This document shows, in pieces, positions 35,649 through 44,455 of a stretch of DNA of 64,000 nucleotides (the first letter of the stretch is position 1; each line of letters starts with the position of its first letter). The stretch comes from Priestia aryabhattai (lineage in GTDB: Bacteria > Bacillota > Bacilli > Bacillales > Bacillaceae_H). A program made the position numbers and the translations under genes. The stretch lies in assembly GCF_023715685.1 (NCBI RefSeq), contig NZ_JAMBOQ010000002.1:806001-870000 (forward strand), in the 5' to 3' direction. The notes below the pieces were generated by a model, which was not told the origin of the DNA, made no database searches, and worked only from the letters and a program-made list of their open reading frames with translations.

Positions 35649-35677
35649 AAAGCCGCTTTTATTTAAAGCGGCTTTTT
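35649..35677 (+). terminator. Terminator after the methyltransferase gene
   Basis: AAAGCCGCTTT (35649-35659) pairs with AAAGCGGCTTT (35665-35675). The stretch from here to 35808 shows no gene or recognisable signal. Confidence 0.8.
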
Positions 35678-35808
35678 AATGGCCAAACGTTTTTTAGCAG
35701 TTTGAGTATGTTTTGTTATTATTTCAGATCCAAGCGCTTTGGCCAAGCCGAACGAAGGCATATTCACATACACTGATTCATAATTCCATAAACAGGATAA
35801 TAATCAAT

Positions 35809-35839
35809 AAAAAAACGCGAGAGTTATGCACTCTCGCGT
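35809..35839 (-). terminator. Terminator of the 43-aa membrane peptide gene
   Basis: ACGCGAGAGT (35815-35824) pairs with ACTCTCGCGT (35830-35839). The minus-strand transcript continues into a T-run. Confidence 0.8.
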
Positions 35840-35955
35840 CTAAAAAAAGGTTTGTATTGCTGAACCATCATTTGCGAAGCAGCAATAAATAAAAAGATAA
35901 AGCCTCCACACATTAGCAACATGACAGCACCTATTCTCCATAAAAGCTTTGGCAT
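35824..35955 (-). CDS. 43-aa single-span membrane peptide
   Basis: ATG 35955 is preceded by AAAAAAGGAGATATGCTG, a strong SD, and the gene ends in its own terminator. The peptide (starting MPKLLWRIGAVMLLMCGG) has one transmembrane helix of about 20 residues and a basic tail (PFFRRESA). Unknown function. It lies upstream of the spore-associated cluster on the same strand. Confidence 0.65.
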   Translation of the reverse strand: MPKLLWRIGAVMLLMCGGFIFLFIAASQMMVQQYKPFFRRESA

Positions 35956-36047
35956 CAGCATATCTCCTTTTTTGAAGTTATTACCTATAGTGTAAAGAAT
36001 AGTTTAAGAAAATTCTAGTCATAACTAGACATAATTTTATGACTTCT

Positions 36048-36944
36048 TTAGATTGGCTCTTCCTTTGGATCATTTTCGTCAAAAATAGGAATTTCTGTAT
36101 ACGTTTCTTCTTTTTCGAAGGCGGAAGAAGGATGCTCTTTATCCTCTTGTGCAGACTTCGTTTTACCAGAAGAAATATCGGATTTAGCGTTTTTTAACTC
36201 TTCCATATCTTTTTGGATTTGGTCCGTAAAATCTTTTGGTATAGCTCCACTTCCGTATGTAGCTCCGATATTTAAAGCGCCGCCGAGCTCCTTAATACCA
36301 ACTTGGCCAATATTATTGTTTTGTTCATATTTATCAAGAAAAAATTTATCAATATGAATAGTAGGAGGAGCATCTTCTAAGAGTGCGGATCTTTGATGAA
36401 TCGCTTTTACTTCTTCTTGAAGAGCGGACGTTCGTTTTAGCATGTCCACCTGTACTTCAGTTAAAAGCGACATACTTTGCTCTAATGCTGAAACTCTTTC
36501 ATCTAGTGCGGTCATTTTCTCGAGATAAGGAGCCATTTGTTTCTCTACAGATTGTTCTACTAAGCTAGTTATATCCGTATAAGGCACAGCTTCTTTCTTT
36601 TTATCGCGAGGGTTTTGCGTAGAGATAATTTGTTCCAATTGCGCTACTTTTTCTTTTAAAAAATGAAGCTGCTTAGCAGTCTCTCGCATGTCTTTTGTAT
36701 ATGATTGTTCTGTCTCTTTGTGAGCACTTCTTTGTGAAGATGAAGAATCGTTGGAAAGCGTGGGCTGAGCCTCTAGCTTTTTTTTGAGCATTATGAGAGA
36801 ACCAACTTGCGGTTCGAGTTTTAAAAAACGGTTCATGTGAACTTCAAGCGTGTTAATGCGCTTGATTTGATGTTTGAAGTCCGCTAGCTCAGTGTGAAGA
36901 TGTTGGTTAGTCTGCTTGGGTGTGAAAAATCCTTTCATAGACAT
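36048..36944 (-). CDS. Coiled-coil protein with GerPC-like C-terminal motif, probably spore-associated
   Basis: 298 aa from ATG 36944 (MSMKGFFTPKQ), with GAGGAG upstream; the 19 preceding in-frame codons lack an SD. The N-terminal two thirds are charged coiled coil (for example KMTALDERVSALEQSMSLL). At about 210-250 lies IHIDKFFLDKYEQNNNIGQVG, then KELGGALNIGATYG, whose LNIG element resembles GerPC. The acidic tail is disordered. With GerPA/GerPF-family and Hsp20 neighbours a spore coat role is likely, but this is inference. Confidence 0.6.
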   Translation of the reverse strand: MSMKGFFTPKQTNQHLHTELADFKHQIKRINTLEVHMNRFLKLEPQVGSLIMLKKKLEAQPTLSNDSSSSQRSAHKETEQSYTKDMRETAKQLHFLKEKVAQLEQIISTQNPRDKKKEAVPYTDITSLVEQSVEKQMAPYLEKMTALDERVSALEQSMSLLTEVQVDMLKRTSALQEEVKAIHQRSALLEDAPPTIHIDKFFLDKYEQNNNIGQVGIKELGGALNIGATYGSGAIPKDFTDQIQKDMEELKNAKSDISSGKTKSAQEDKEHPSSAFEKEETYTEIPIFDENDPKEEPI

Positions 36945-37091
36945 TTCGCTTCTCCTCATCTTGGGCTTATTTCCGTTGTAGTCATAGTTAGATAAATACA
37001 TATTGTGCCAGTTTGAAAATTAACATTAAATTTTTCACGTTTATAAATGCTTATGTGTAGCATTGAATTTCATTCGTAAAACTACTAATCC

Positions 37092-37565
37092 TTATTCAAT
37101 ATGAATACGTTCTTCTTGGAAAAACTGCCTGTGATAAGAAAGAATAAGCAGTCCATTTTCAAATTTCGCACGCAGATGATGCGCATCCGTAGGCTCTGGC
37201 AATTCAACAATTCGGTTAAAGTCTCCAGAGGGTCGTTCTTGTACAACCGGCTGCCCTGTGATGAGAGGGTGCGGTGAGCCTTTTAATAGAAGCCGGCTGC
37301 CTGAAACAGAAACGTGCAAATTTTCTTTTAGATAGCCAGGCAAGTCAGCGATAATAATGATTTCATGAGGGGTAACGTAAATGTCGACAGGTGGAAAATT
37401 ACTTTTAGAAGCCTGAGGTGCCTGATATGAATCAGGAGCATTCATATCCATATTTTCTTTCATAAAGTCGTTAAAAGCAGTTTGATCAAAGACACCGTTC
37501 CAAAAGTCATTTGTTTGATATTTTTTAGCAAATTCCATCCACTGCATAAGTTTATCAAAGTCCAT
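37092..37565 (-). CDS. Hsp20/alpha-crystallin-like protein, probable spore coat protein
   Basis: 157 aa, ATG 37565 behind AAGGAGG. An N-terminal ~50 residues (MDFDKLMQWMEFAKKYQTNDFW) precede an alpha-crystallin domain with VDIYVTPHEIIIIADLPGYLKENLHVSVSG, then LLLKGSPHP and RIVELPEPTDAHHLRAKFENGLLILS. The C-terminal IxI (IHIE) is minimal. Similar to CotM/CotP-type small heat shock proteins incorporated in coats. The divergent neighbour is a GerPA-family gene. Confidence 0.72.
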   Translation of the reverse strand: MDFDKLMQWMEFAKKYQTNDFWNGVFDQTAFNDFMKENMDMNAPDSYQAPQASKSNFPPVDIYVTPHEIIIIADLPGYLKENLHVSVSGSRLLLKGSPHPLITGQPVVQERPSGDFNRIVELPEPTDAHHLRAKFENGLLILSYHRQFFQEERIHIE

Positions 37566-37635
37566 ATGGTTTCCTCCTTACCACACATCATAAAAAGATG
37601 GAATTTGAATATAGTTTGAAAAGGGGGTGGTTTAA

Positions 37636-37875
37636 ATGGCAGGTGCATCTATAAATATTAATATTTTAATGCTAAAGATAAATTCCTTTGAAAATGCGTC
37701 TGCAGTAAATATCGGACAGAATTTACTAGCAGACTGGAATAATTCAGATAAAAAAACACAGGGGTTTGGGCAAAATTTTGGTGATGATAGCGGCTTTATA
37801 GGAACGAGAAGCTGCGTTGATGATCGAGATCAAATTGATAGCCCATCATCTTTTCAAAAAGTGCCCATTTCATAG
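37636..37875 (+). CDS. GerPA/GerPF-family spore protein
   Basis: 79 aa, ATG 37636 behind AAAAGGGGGTGG. The pattern ININILMLKINSFENASAVNIGQNLL, with later KKTQGFGQNFGD, is the GerPA/GerPF family fold (IN..K.NS...AS.VNIG.N). GerP proteins help nutrients cross the coat during germination. It is outside a canonical gerPABCDEF operon, so the exact paralogue is not assigned. Confidence 0.78.
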   Translation: MAGASININILMLKINSFENASAVNIGQNLLADWNNSDKKTQGFGQNFGDDSGFIGTRSCVDDRDQIDSPSSFQKVPIS

Positions 37876-37880
37876 AAAGA

Positions 37881-37926
37881 GCCTAATAAATATAGCCAGT
37901 TCAGATGCAGGTTATATTTATTAGGC
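37881..37926. terminator. Hairpin between convergent GerP-like genes
   Basis: A perfect 14-bp stem GCCTAATAAATATA (37881-37894) with its complement (37913-37926). There is no long T-run on either side, so terminator strength is uncertain. Confidence 0.6.
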
Positions 37927-37979
37927 TTCCGATTGAATGCTGTTAGTCGTGGTGGTAGAGGTAGAGGAGATGAAGAAAT

Positions 37980-38213
37980 TTATATTACGCTATTTTTAAC
38001 TGAGTTTGAATCGTTTACATCTGAGTCTATAATCCATGAGAACGGAGTTACGTTCGGAGAAAAATCTCCGTTTGATTCTCCTAGTCCTTGATTACGTTTA
38101 TAAGATACGAACACATCAAGCTGCTGATTAGGTCCTATGCTTAAAACGGATGAATTATCCAAAACGTTCACTTTGAAGGCTTGTAAGTTAATGACCATAG
38201 GCGAAAAAATCAT
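37980..38213 (-). CDS. GerPA/GerPF-family spore protein (second copy)
   Basis: 77 aa, ATG 38213 behind AAGGAGG. MVINLQAFKVNVLDNSSVLSIGPNQQLDVFVSYKRNQGLGESNGD follows the family plan (short beta strands, ..SSVLSIG.N, then KxxQGxG). It is downstream of a related gene in the same orientation, 12 bases apart, so the two form an operon probably expressed in the mother cell. Confidence 0.72.
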   Translation of the reverse strand: MIFSPMVINLQAFKVNVLDNSSVLSIGPNQQLDVFVSYKRNQGLGESNGDFSPNVTPFSWIIDSDVNDSNSVKNSVI

Positions 38214-38225
38214 ATGGTTTCCTCC

Positions 38226-38456
38226 TTATTTATCATTTTTTGTTGCAAATGCATCCACATAATCATTATCTACAGTTTTTTGAGCAGATCCTGCTGAAAA
38301 ACATTGATCAGCGAGCTGCTGTCCGAAGGCCTGATTTTTTTTTGCTGTGACATATCTTGTAACTTTTAACGTATTTCCAATAGAAATACTGCTTGCTTGA
38401 TCAGCACTGCGAACGTTCAATTTTCCTAGGTTGATTTTTGTTGAGTCAAATAGCAT
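38226..38456 (-). CDS. GerPA/GerPF-family spore protein (third copy)
   Basis: 76 aa, ATG 38456 behind AAGGAGAA. KINLGKLNVRSADQASSISIGNTL, then TAKKNQAFGQQLAD, is again the GerPA/PF pattern; it is more Ala/Gln-rich than its neighbours. First gene of the two-gene minus-strand unit. The 38457-38644 gap holds the divergent promoters of this unit and of the xanthine dehydrogenase operon; no sigma-K box could be fixed with confidence. Confidence 0.7.
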   Translation of the reverse strand: MLFDSTKINLGKLNVRSADQASSISIGNTLKVTRYVTAKKNQAFGQQLADQCFSAGSAQKTVDNDYVDAFATKNDK

Positions 38457-38644
38457 ACTATTCTCCTTTCTAAAAAGCGACAGTTCTTCTAAGTCTTTAA
38501 AAGCTTATTGTAGCTTCTTTGAAAATATGAATAATACATGGATTCATTCAGAGAGTAGAAGCGGTCTACTGTAGCGTATTGTAGTTCTGTATAAAACGTG
38601 AAAAGATTTTAAAAGCTCGGCAGGAAAAGGAGGAAATAATAAAA

Positions 38645-39649
38645 ATGCACGATATTTTACATGCTGTAGAAACATCAACAGTAAAAAGTGTGTTGGCAAC
38701 GATTGTTCATGTAGAAGGATCCTCTTATTTAAAAGAAGGAACGTCCATGCTGTTTCAAGAAAACGGGGAGAACATTGGGATGTTAAGCGCTGGTTGTGTA
38801 GAAGCAGATCTTGCTGAGCGCGTAAAAGAGTTGTTCCACACAGAGCACGTATTAACCGTTACGTATAATTTAAAAGAAGAAGGTGATGCAGGGTGGGGAC
38901 AAGGAGCAGGCTGCAATGGAATACTTTATATTCTCCTAGAGCCTGTAAATGCGAGGATGAAGCAAAATCTTTTGCGGGTAAAACGTCATTTAGATAACCG
39001 AAATCCTGTTTTACATATTAAAAAATTAGATAAAAACTTTATTCAAACAACCTCTTTTTATGTAGAAAAGACGGGCGAAACATTTGGTGCAAATAGCGAT
39101 GAATCATCTTTTGTAAAAGATGATTGGAATAGGGGAAAGAGCGGTATTCAATTTTTAAATTGCTCTCTACTCTCATATGTTCATCTATATAAACCGAAGC
39201 CTCGTTTAGTTATTTGGGGAGCAGGTACGGATGCAAAATACTTAGTATCACTTGCTGCCAATACGGGGTTTTTTGTTACCTTATGCGATTGGAGACCGGA
39301 TTTATGTAATAAGGAGCATTTTCCACTAGCAGAGGAAATACATATTGGATTTCCAGAGGAAATAGACAAACAATTGTCCGTTCATAGCGATGATTTTGTT
39401 GTAATTATGACGCATAATTTTTATCGCGATCAAGAAATTCTGTCGCTATTAAAATCAAAATCTGTGAAGTATATAGGAGTTTTAGGACCCAAAAAGCGAA
39501 CATTTCGACTATTGAATACCGATATCCCTCCCCAGATTCATTCCCCCGTAGGGCTTTCTATAGGAGCAGTAGGACCGCAGGAAATTGCCGTTAGTATTCT
39601 TGCTGAATTAATTCAAACCCTTCGAATGTATGATGGGAAAAAGGGATAA
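38645..39649 (+). CDS. XdhC/CoxI-family molybdoenzyme accessory protein (PucA-like)
   Basis: 334 aa. The N-terminal XdhC domain (VLATIVHVEGSSYLKEGTSMLF, GMLSAGCVEADLAERV) and C-terminal Rossmann XdhC_C domain (LVIWGAGTDAKYLVSLAANTGFFVTLCDWRPD, then YIGVLGPKKRTF) are both present. XdhC binds and sulfurates the molybdenum cofactor before insertion into xanthine dehydrogenase. First gene of the operon; equivalent to B. subtilis pucA. Confidence 0.9.
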   Translation: MHDILHAVETSTVKSVLATIVHVEGSSYLKEGTSMLFQENGENIGMLSAGCVEADLAERVKELFHTEHVLTVTYNLKEEGDAGWGQGAGCNGILYILLEPVNARMKQNLLRVKRHLDNRNPVLHIKKLDKNFIQTTSFYVEKTGETFGANSDESSFVKDDWNRGKSGIQFLNCSLLSYVHLYKPKPRLVIWGAGTDAKYLVSLAANTGFFVTLCDWRPDLCNKEHFPLAEEIHIGFPEEIDKQLSVHSDDFVVIMTHNFYRDQEILSLLKSKSVKYIGVLGPKKRTFRLLNTDIPPQIHSPVGLSIGAVGPQEIAVSILAELIQTLRMYDGKKG

Positions 39650-39651
39650 AA

Positions 39652-40371
39652 ATGCCCAGTTTAAATATCGTTGCTGTTTATCTTGCCGCGGGAGCTAGTA
39701 AAAGGATGGGCAGCAATAAGCTGCTGCTGCCTTTAGGGAATGGATGTTTAGGTAGTAAAGCTTTACAAACCGCCGTTTGTTCAAAAGTGAATCATACGAT
39801 AGTAGTAACAAAGAAAGGAGATCATCTTGAGTGGATTGACCCTATTCTTTTTTCAGAAGCATATCAGCAGAAGTGGAGTCATACTTCTTGTAGTAGCGCC
39901 TTAAAAGGTCAGTCTGCGTCTTTAAAATGCGGATTAAAAAAAGCAAAAAAATTAAGCGCTGATGCTATTATTGTGCTGCTAGCAGATCAGCCTCTTGTAA
40001 GTGACGTACTGATTGATACATTTGTTTCTCTGTTTGAAAAACATTCTTCCGTTCCGTTTATTTCATCTTTTTATCAAGGAATTGCCAGAGCGCCGGTTTT
40101 ATTTTCAAAGCAAATGTTTTCAAGCTTGGATAAGCTGCAAGGAGATCAAGGGGCAAGAAAAATTATAAGACAAAACGGAACTGAAAATGGAATGTTTTAC
40201 GAATGTACCGACGCTTCCCTTTTTATTGATGTTGATACAAAACAAGCGTATGAACGCGTTAAAAAGATATACAAAGAGAAACGAGGTGAAAAGAGTGGAG
40301 ATCATTGGGAAAAGCGTTATTCGAAAAGATGCGTTGGAAAAAGTGACGGGTACAGCTCGATATACAAATGA
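39652..40371 (+). CDS. MobA-like molybdenum cofactor nucleotidyltransferase (PucB-like)
   Basis: 239 aa. The NTP-transferase start VAVYLAAGASKRMGSNKLLLPLG is intact, with LADQPLVSDVLIDTF later (metal-binding Asp). It makes the dinucleotide form of the cofactor for the dehydrogenase (MocA/PucB role). It begins 2 bases after xdhC. Its last 77 bases overlap the next gene; the final ~30 residues (basic, KEKRGEKSGDHWEKRYSKRC) are probably not part of the fold. Confidence 0.85.
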   Translation: MPSLNIVAVYLAAGASKRMGSNKLLLPLGNGCLGSKALQTAVCSKVNHTIVVTKKGDHLEWIDPILFSEAYQQKWSHTSCSSALKGQSASLKCGLKKAKKLSADAIIVLLADQPLVSDVLIDTFVSLFEKHSSVPFISSFYQGIARAPVLFSKQMFSSLDKLQGDQGARKIIRQNGTENGMFYECTDASLFIDVDTKQAYERVKKIYKEKRGEKSGDHWEKRYSKRCVGKSDGYSSIYK

Positions 40372-42625
40372 TTACAGTTTTAAAGGTTCCTTGCATGCCA
40401 AAATAGTAGTCAGTCCTTATGCTCATGCAAGGATTCAAGCAATAGACGTTCAAGCGGCGATTGCTACTCCCGGTGTTCACGCAGTTGTGACGGGTGAGCA
40501 TTTGCCGTTAACTGGGGAAGGAGTTCGTGACCGGCGACCGCTTGCATTTGAAAAAGTGCGGTATCACGGAGAAGCCGTAGCGCTTGTAGTAGCAGAAACT
40601 CCTGCACTCGCTGAGCGTGCGGCGAGTTCTGTTCATATTCAATATAAGCCGTTACCTGTCGTTCATTCTCCTAGCGCGGCAGTTGAGCCTGATTCTCCTT
40701 TAGTGCATGAAAATATGCACATCTACAAGCATGATGAAACGGTGTATCCAGAGCCAGGGACCAACGTAGCTAACAGAGTTAAAATACGAAAAGGCAATAT
40801 GGAAGAAGGATGGCGGAAAAGTGAGCTAGTAGTGGAAGAAACGTTTTCTCTATCTCCTTCTGATCACGCGGCAATGGAAACAAGAAGTGCTGCTGCTGAA
40901 ATCCTTCCGAATGGATTAGTTAAAATTATCACTTCTTCTCAAGCTCCTTTTATGGTGAAAAAATTAATCAGTGAGTACTTTGAAATTGAAGCCGGAAAAG
41001 TGATTGTTGAAACACCGCTAGTAGGAGGAGGATATGGAGGAAAAGCGGCTGTCCAGCTAGAGCTGCTTGCTTATCTAGCTTCAAAGGCTGTTGGTGGAAG
41101 ACTGGTTAAAATATTGAACACAAGAGAAGAAGATATGCTCACTTCGCCTGTTCACATCGGTCTAGACGCTAAAATTAAATTAGGTTGTTCTAAAGAGGGA
41201 TTCTTGCAGGCTGCTGAAATTCTTTATTTGTTTGACAGCGGTGCTTATGCGGATAAAGGAACGGACTTAAGTAAAGCAGCAGCAGCTGACTGTACGGGAC
41301 CTTATCGTCTTGAACATATTTTCTGTGATTCATTATGTGTATATACAAATCACCCTTACGCTTCCCCTTTTCGAGGATTCAGCCACTCTGAACTATTATT
41401 TGCATTTGAGCGCACGATGGACATCCTTGCTAAAAAAGCAGGTATAGATCCTTTGGAGTTTAGAGAAAAAAACGCTATTTTGCCGGGCGATACTACGCCT
41501 ACACAAGTGCGTTTAACTTCTAGCAGCGTTGGTAACTTACCAGAATGTATTCGTCGCTTGAAGCAGCTAATGAAATGGGAAGAAGGACAGAGAATGGTTC
41601 ATAAAAACGGCCTTATTTCTGCCAAAGGCATTAGCTGTGTCTGGAAAACTTCGACTATTGAAACGGACGCTGGTTCAGGTGTTATTCTAACATTCAATCC
41701 GGATGGAAGCGTGAATTTAATGTCTGGCGTTATTGAATTAGGCACGGGGACGAAAACAGTGCTCGCGCAAATCTTGGCTGAAAAATTGCAAATGCGCGTG
41801 GAACGTATTCATGTACGAATGGAAGTAGATACTCAAACGACTCCTGAACATTGGAAAACGGTGGCTAGCAGAGGAACATTTATGGCAGGAAGAGCGGTTT
41901 TAGCAGCCGCTGAAGATGTGATTAACCAATTAAAAAAGATAGCTTCTCGTATATTTCGAGCTTCTGAGGAAGATATCGAAATAAAAAATGAAAAAGTTTT
42001 TTTACGGGATGAGCCTGAGACCTCCTTGGACTTTAAAGAAATTGTGTATGGCTATAAATATCCGAACGGAAATGCAATTGGAGGGCAAATCATAGGGAGG
42101 GGCCACTATATTTTAAGAGGGATGACCTCCTTGGATAAAGAAACAGGAGCTGGGCGTCCCGGTCCTGAATGGACAGTAGCAGCTGAAGGAGTTGAAGTTG
42201 AATATAACCCTAGAACGTATAGATATCGTATTGTAAAAGCTATCTCTGTTATTGACATAGGAACCGTGTTAAACGAGAAAATGGCAAAAGGGCAAGTTAT
42301 GGGTGCTATGAGTATGGGACTATCGTTTGCAGGTAGAGAAACATTTTGGTTTGATTCAAATGGCCGCATTTTAAACCCTCAGCTTCGGAAATATCGTCCT
42401 CTTCGCTACGGAGAGCATCCGGAGTACCTAGTAGATTTTGTCCATACGCCTCAATTAGATGCGGCGTACGGAGCTAGAGGAGTCGGAGAACACGGGCTGC
42501 TTGGTATGCCGGCTTCTTTAGGAAACAGCTTAACGGTGGCAGCAGAAACAGAATTAAATCAACTTCCGCTTATTCCAGAATTGATTTGGAGAATGAAAGA
42601 AGGGAATGCTGATGATTTCATTTGA
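40295..42625 (+). CDS. Xanthine dehydrogenase-type molybdopterin-binding large subunit (PucD-like)
   Basis: 776 aa from GTG 40295, with GAGGTGA 5 bases upstream. Contains the N-terminal aldehyde-oxidase 'a/b hammerhead' domain (RKDALEKVTGTARYTNDYSFKGSLHAKIV) and molybdopterin-binding domains (VETPLVGGGYGGK, NHPYASPFRGFSHSELLFAFE). The C-terminal GARGVGEHGLLG carries the catalytic Glu. Oxidises purines such as hypoxanthine or xanthine with its FAD and Fe-S partners; substrate inferred from the accessory genes. Confidence 0.9.
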   Translation: MEIIGKSVIRKDALEKVTGTARYTNDYSFKGSLHAKIVVSPYAHARIQAIDVQAAIATPGVHAVVTGEHLPLTGEGVRDRRPLAFEKVRYHGEAVALVVAETPALAERAASSVHIQYKPLPVVHSPSAAVEPDSPLVHENMHIYKHDETVYPEPGTNVANRVKIRKGNMEEGWRKSELVVEETFSLSPSDHAAMETRSAAAEILPNGLVKIITSSQAPFMVKKLISEYFEIEAGKVIVETPLVGGGYGGKAAVQLELLAYLASKAVGGRLVKILNTREEDMLTSPVHIGLDAKIKLGCSKEGFLQAAEILYLFDSGAYADKGTDLSKAAAADCTGPYRLEHIFCDSLCVYTNHPYASPFRGFSHSELLFAFERTMDILAKKAGIDPLEFREKNAILPGDTTPTQVRLTSSSVGNLPECIRRLKQLMKWEEGQRMVHKNGLISAKGISCVWKTSTIETDAGSGVILTFNPDGSVNLMSGVIELGTGTKTVLAQILAEKLQMRVERIHVRMEVDTQTTPEHWKTVASRGTFMAGRAVLAAAEDVINQLKKIASRIFRASEEDIEIKNEKVFLRDEPETSLDFKEIVYGYKYPNGNAIGGQIIGRGHYILRGMTSLDKETGAGRPGPEWTVAAEGVEVEYNPRTYRYRIVKAISVIDIGTVLNEKMAKGQVMGAMSMGLSFAGRETFWFDSNGRILNPQLRKYRPLRYGEHPEYLVDFVHTPQLDAAYGARGVGEHGLLGMPASLGNSLTVAAETELNQLPLIPELIWRMKEGNADDFI

Positions 42626-43445
42626 CTTTGAATATCACAAACCTGCCACCGTTTCGGAAGCAGTGGCCTTATTTCAAGAGTTAGAGAATCAAGGCAAACA
42701 GCCGCGTTATTATGCTGGAGGCACTGAAATTCTGACGTTAGGCAGATTGAATTTATTTGTTACCCATGCTGTCATTGATATAAAAAATATACCCGAATTT
42801 CACAAAGCAGAAGCTAATGAACATTGGATGATTTTTGGTGCAGGGGTAACGTTGACTGAACTGGAAGAGAAAAATTTGTTTCCTTTATTAAGTAAGTCTG
42901 CTAGCGAAGTGGCTGATCACACGGCTCGAAATAAAATAACGCTAGGAGGAAATATTTGTGGGCATATCTTTTATCGAGAGGCCGTATTGCCGCTGCTTTT
43001 AGCAGATAGTCAACTCGCAGTGGCAGGTCCTGGTGGAATAAACCTCTATTCGATTCACGATCTTTTCCACCGGCGTTTGCAGTTGAAAAAAGGAGAGCTG
43101 CTTGTTCAGATGTTTGCTGAAACAAAGTATGCTGACCTGCCATATATGAGTATAAAAGAGCGCCAGCAGTGGGATACAGGATATCCATTAGTTACAATAG
43201 CAGCTTTAAAAATAGAAGGAAACATTCGAGTAGCTTTCAGCGGAGTATGTTCGTTTCCTTTTCGCTCAGCTGAAATAGAAGAAGTGCTAAATCATAAAGA
43301 AACGCCATTGGAAGCTCGAATTCAAACTGCTCTTGAATATATACCCGCTCCGATTTTAAGCGATGGAGAAGGATCGGATCGATATCGCAAATTTGTGATT
43401 AAAAATTTATTGTTTGATATTTTTGCAGAGCTGGGAGGAACGTAA
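42612..43445 (+). CDS. Xanthine dehydrogenase-type FAD-binding subunit (PucC-like)
   Basis: 277 aa from ATG 42612 (ATG 42606 is too close to the GAAGGG). FDFEYHKPATVSEAVALFQELENQG, then YYAGGTEILTLGRLN (FAD pyrophosphate loop), ARNKITLGGNICGHIFYREAVLPLLLADS, and a CO_deh_flav_C region in the last ~100 residues. Overlaps the large-subunit gene by 14 bases. Electron carrier between Fe-S centres and NAD+. Confidence 0.9.
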   Translation: MISFDFEYHKPATVSEAVALFQELENQGKQPRYYAGGTEILTLGRLNLFVTHAVIDIKNIPEFHKAEANEHWMIFGAGVTLTELEEKNLFPLLSKSASEVADHTARNKITLGGNICGHIFYREAVLPLLLADSQLAVAGPGGINLYSIHDLFHRRLQLKKGELLVQMFAETKYADLPYMSIKERQQWDTGYPLVTIAALKIEGNIRVAFSGVCSFPFRSAEIEEVLNHKETPLEARIQTALEYIPAPILSDGEGSDRYRKFVIKNLLFDIFAELGGT

Positions 43446-43446
43446 T

Positions 43447-43926
43447 GTGCTAAGAGATGAACGGTATAGAATAACAATTAAGCTAAAGGTTAATGGTGAA
43501 GAAAAAATGATTGATATCCGAACAGCAGATACATTGCTTTACGTATTAAGAGAAAAGCTGGGCCTTACCGGAGCAAAACCAGGCTGTTTAAACGGAGACT
43601 GCGGAGCTTGTACAGTAGGGATAAATCAACGGCCAATGAAATCATGCCTCATGTTAGCGGCAGAAGCAGAAGAGAAAGAAATAATGACTATAGAAGGACT
43701 GAAGAGTTCACCTATGCAAAAAGCTTTTATTGAACACTTTGCTTTTCAGTGCGGTTATTGCACATCGGGTTTTATTATGAATGCTCATTTGCTTTCCAAA
43801 CACCATCCTTCAGGCAGTGACGATATTATAAAGGAGTGGTTAGCTTCCAATATATGCAGATGTACAGGGTATAAAGAAATTGAAGACGCAGTAAAATCTG
43901 TTTTACACTTTTCGGAGCGCGAGTGA
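43447..43926 (+). CDS. Xanthine dehydrogenase-type 2Fe-2S subunit (PucE-like)
   Basis: 159 aa from GTG 43447, with GGAGG 7 bases upstream. The plant-type ferredoxin cluster is KPGCLNGDCGACTVGINQ plus a later Cys (MKSC). The second, alpha-helical cluster domain has FQCGYCTSGFIMNAH and NICRCTGYKEIE. All eight ligands are present. Last enzyme gene of the operon. The order here is Mo, FAD, Fe-S, whereas B. subtilis has pucC (FAD) before pucD (Mo). Confidence 0.92.
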   Translation: MLRDERYRITIKLKVNGEEKMIDIRTADTLLYVLREKLGLTGAKPGCLNGDCGACTVGINQRPMKSCLMLAAEAEEKEIMTIEGLKSSPMQKAFIEHFAFQCGYCTSGFIMNAHLLSKHHPSGSDDIIKEWLASNICRCTGYKEIEDAVKSVLHFSERE

Positions 43927-43997
43927 GGAAGGAAAAAGCAGAAATAGAATAACATTTACACGTGTTTAGAATAGTATGTGCTAAGGGTGTGGAGAAT

Positions 43998-44450
43998 GTG
44001 GAATGGAAAAGCGGCTTTGACAAAGAAAGGGAACTTATCTTTGCCATTCAACGAAATCTGGATGTAGTAACAGCCATATTATTATTAACTGGCCAAATAA
44101 CAATTATAGGAGTATTTGTGACACCCGGAGCTTTTCGTATTTCAGTAGGCGGACCTATTACAGGAACCAGCCGCATCGAAGGAAAAGACGGAGATGTGGG
44201 AATTAATATTATTATTGATATGATTGATGTGTTTCTTGCGGCTTTGCTGCTTAATAACCAGATTAATGTGTCGGGCGCCTTTATTTCTTCTGGAAGGTTT
44301 ACCATTAACGTAAGTGGGCCTATTTTTGGCGTTCCCAAAACAGAACCCGCATTAAGTGAACTGAATCAATCCTCTCAGTTTTTTCATCGCACCGTATCAA
44401 AACATTTTTATGTAAATCCTGACTTAGTTGAAAAATTTACAAAGGACTGA
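43998..44450 (+). CDS. Unknown protein with duplicated hydrophobic beta-rich repeat
   Basis: 150 aa if GTG 43998 is used; GTG 43989 and GTG 43962 are alternatives and none has an ideal SD. Two aligned copies of about 35 residues are seen: DVVTAILLLTGQITIIGVFV, then TPGAFRISVGGPITG, and DVFLAALLLNNQINVSGAFI, then SSGRFTINVSGPIFG. Each pairs a short hydrophobic helix with beta-like segments. The C-terminus is hydrophilic. No family recognised. It follows the XDH operon and shares orientation with a 39-aa membrane peptide; whether it belongs to either unit is unclear. Confidence 0.6.
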   Translation: MEWKSGFDKERELIFAIQRNLDVVTAILLLTGQITIIGVFVTPGAFRISVGGPITGTSRIEGKDGDVGINIIIDMIDVFLAALLLNNQINVSGAFISSGRFTINVSGPIFGVPKTEPALSELNQSSQFFHRTVSKHFYVNPDLVEKFTKD

Positions 44451-44455
44451 TTAAA

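Noticed and set aside
37971..38000. Nine-codon plus-strand frame after GTAGAGGAG
   Set aside because: Too short, and it runs into the antisense of a GerP-like gene.
40295..40371. Possible frameshift where the mobA-like and large-subunit genes overlap by 77 bases
   Set aside because: Both proteins are complete with their own start signals; a long overlap is the simpler reading.
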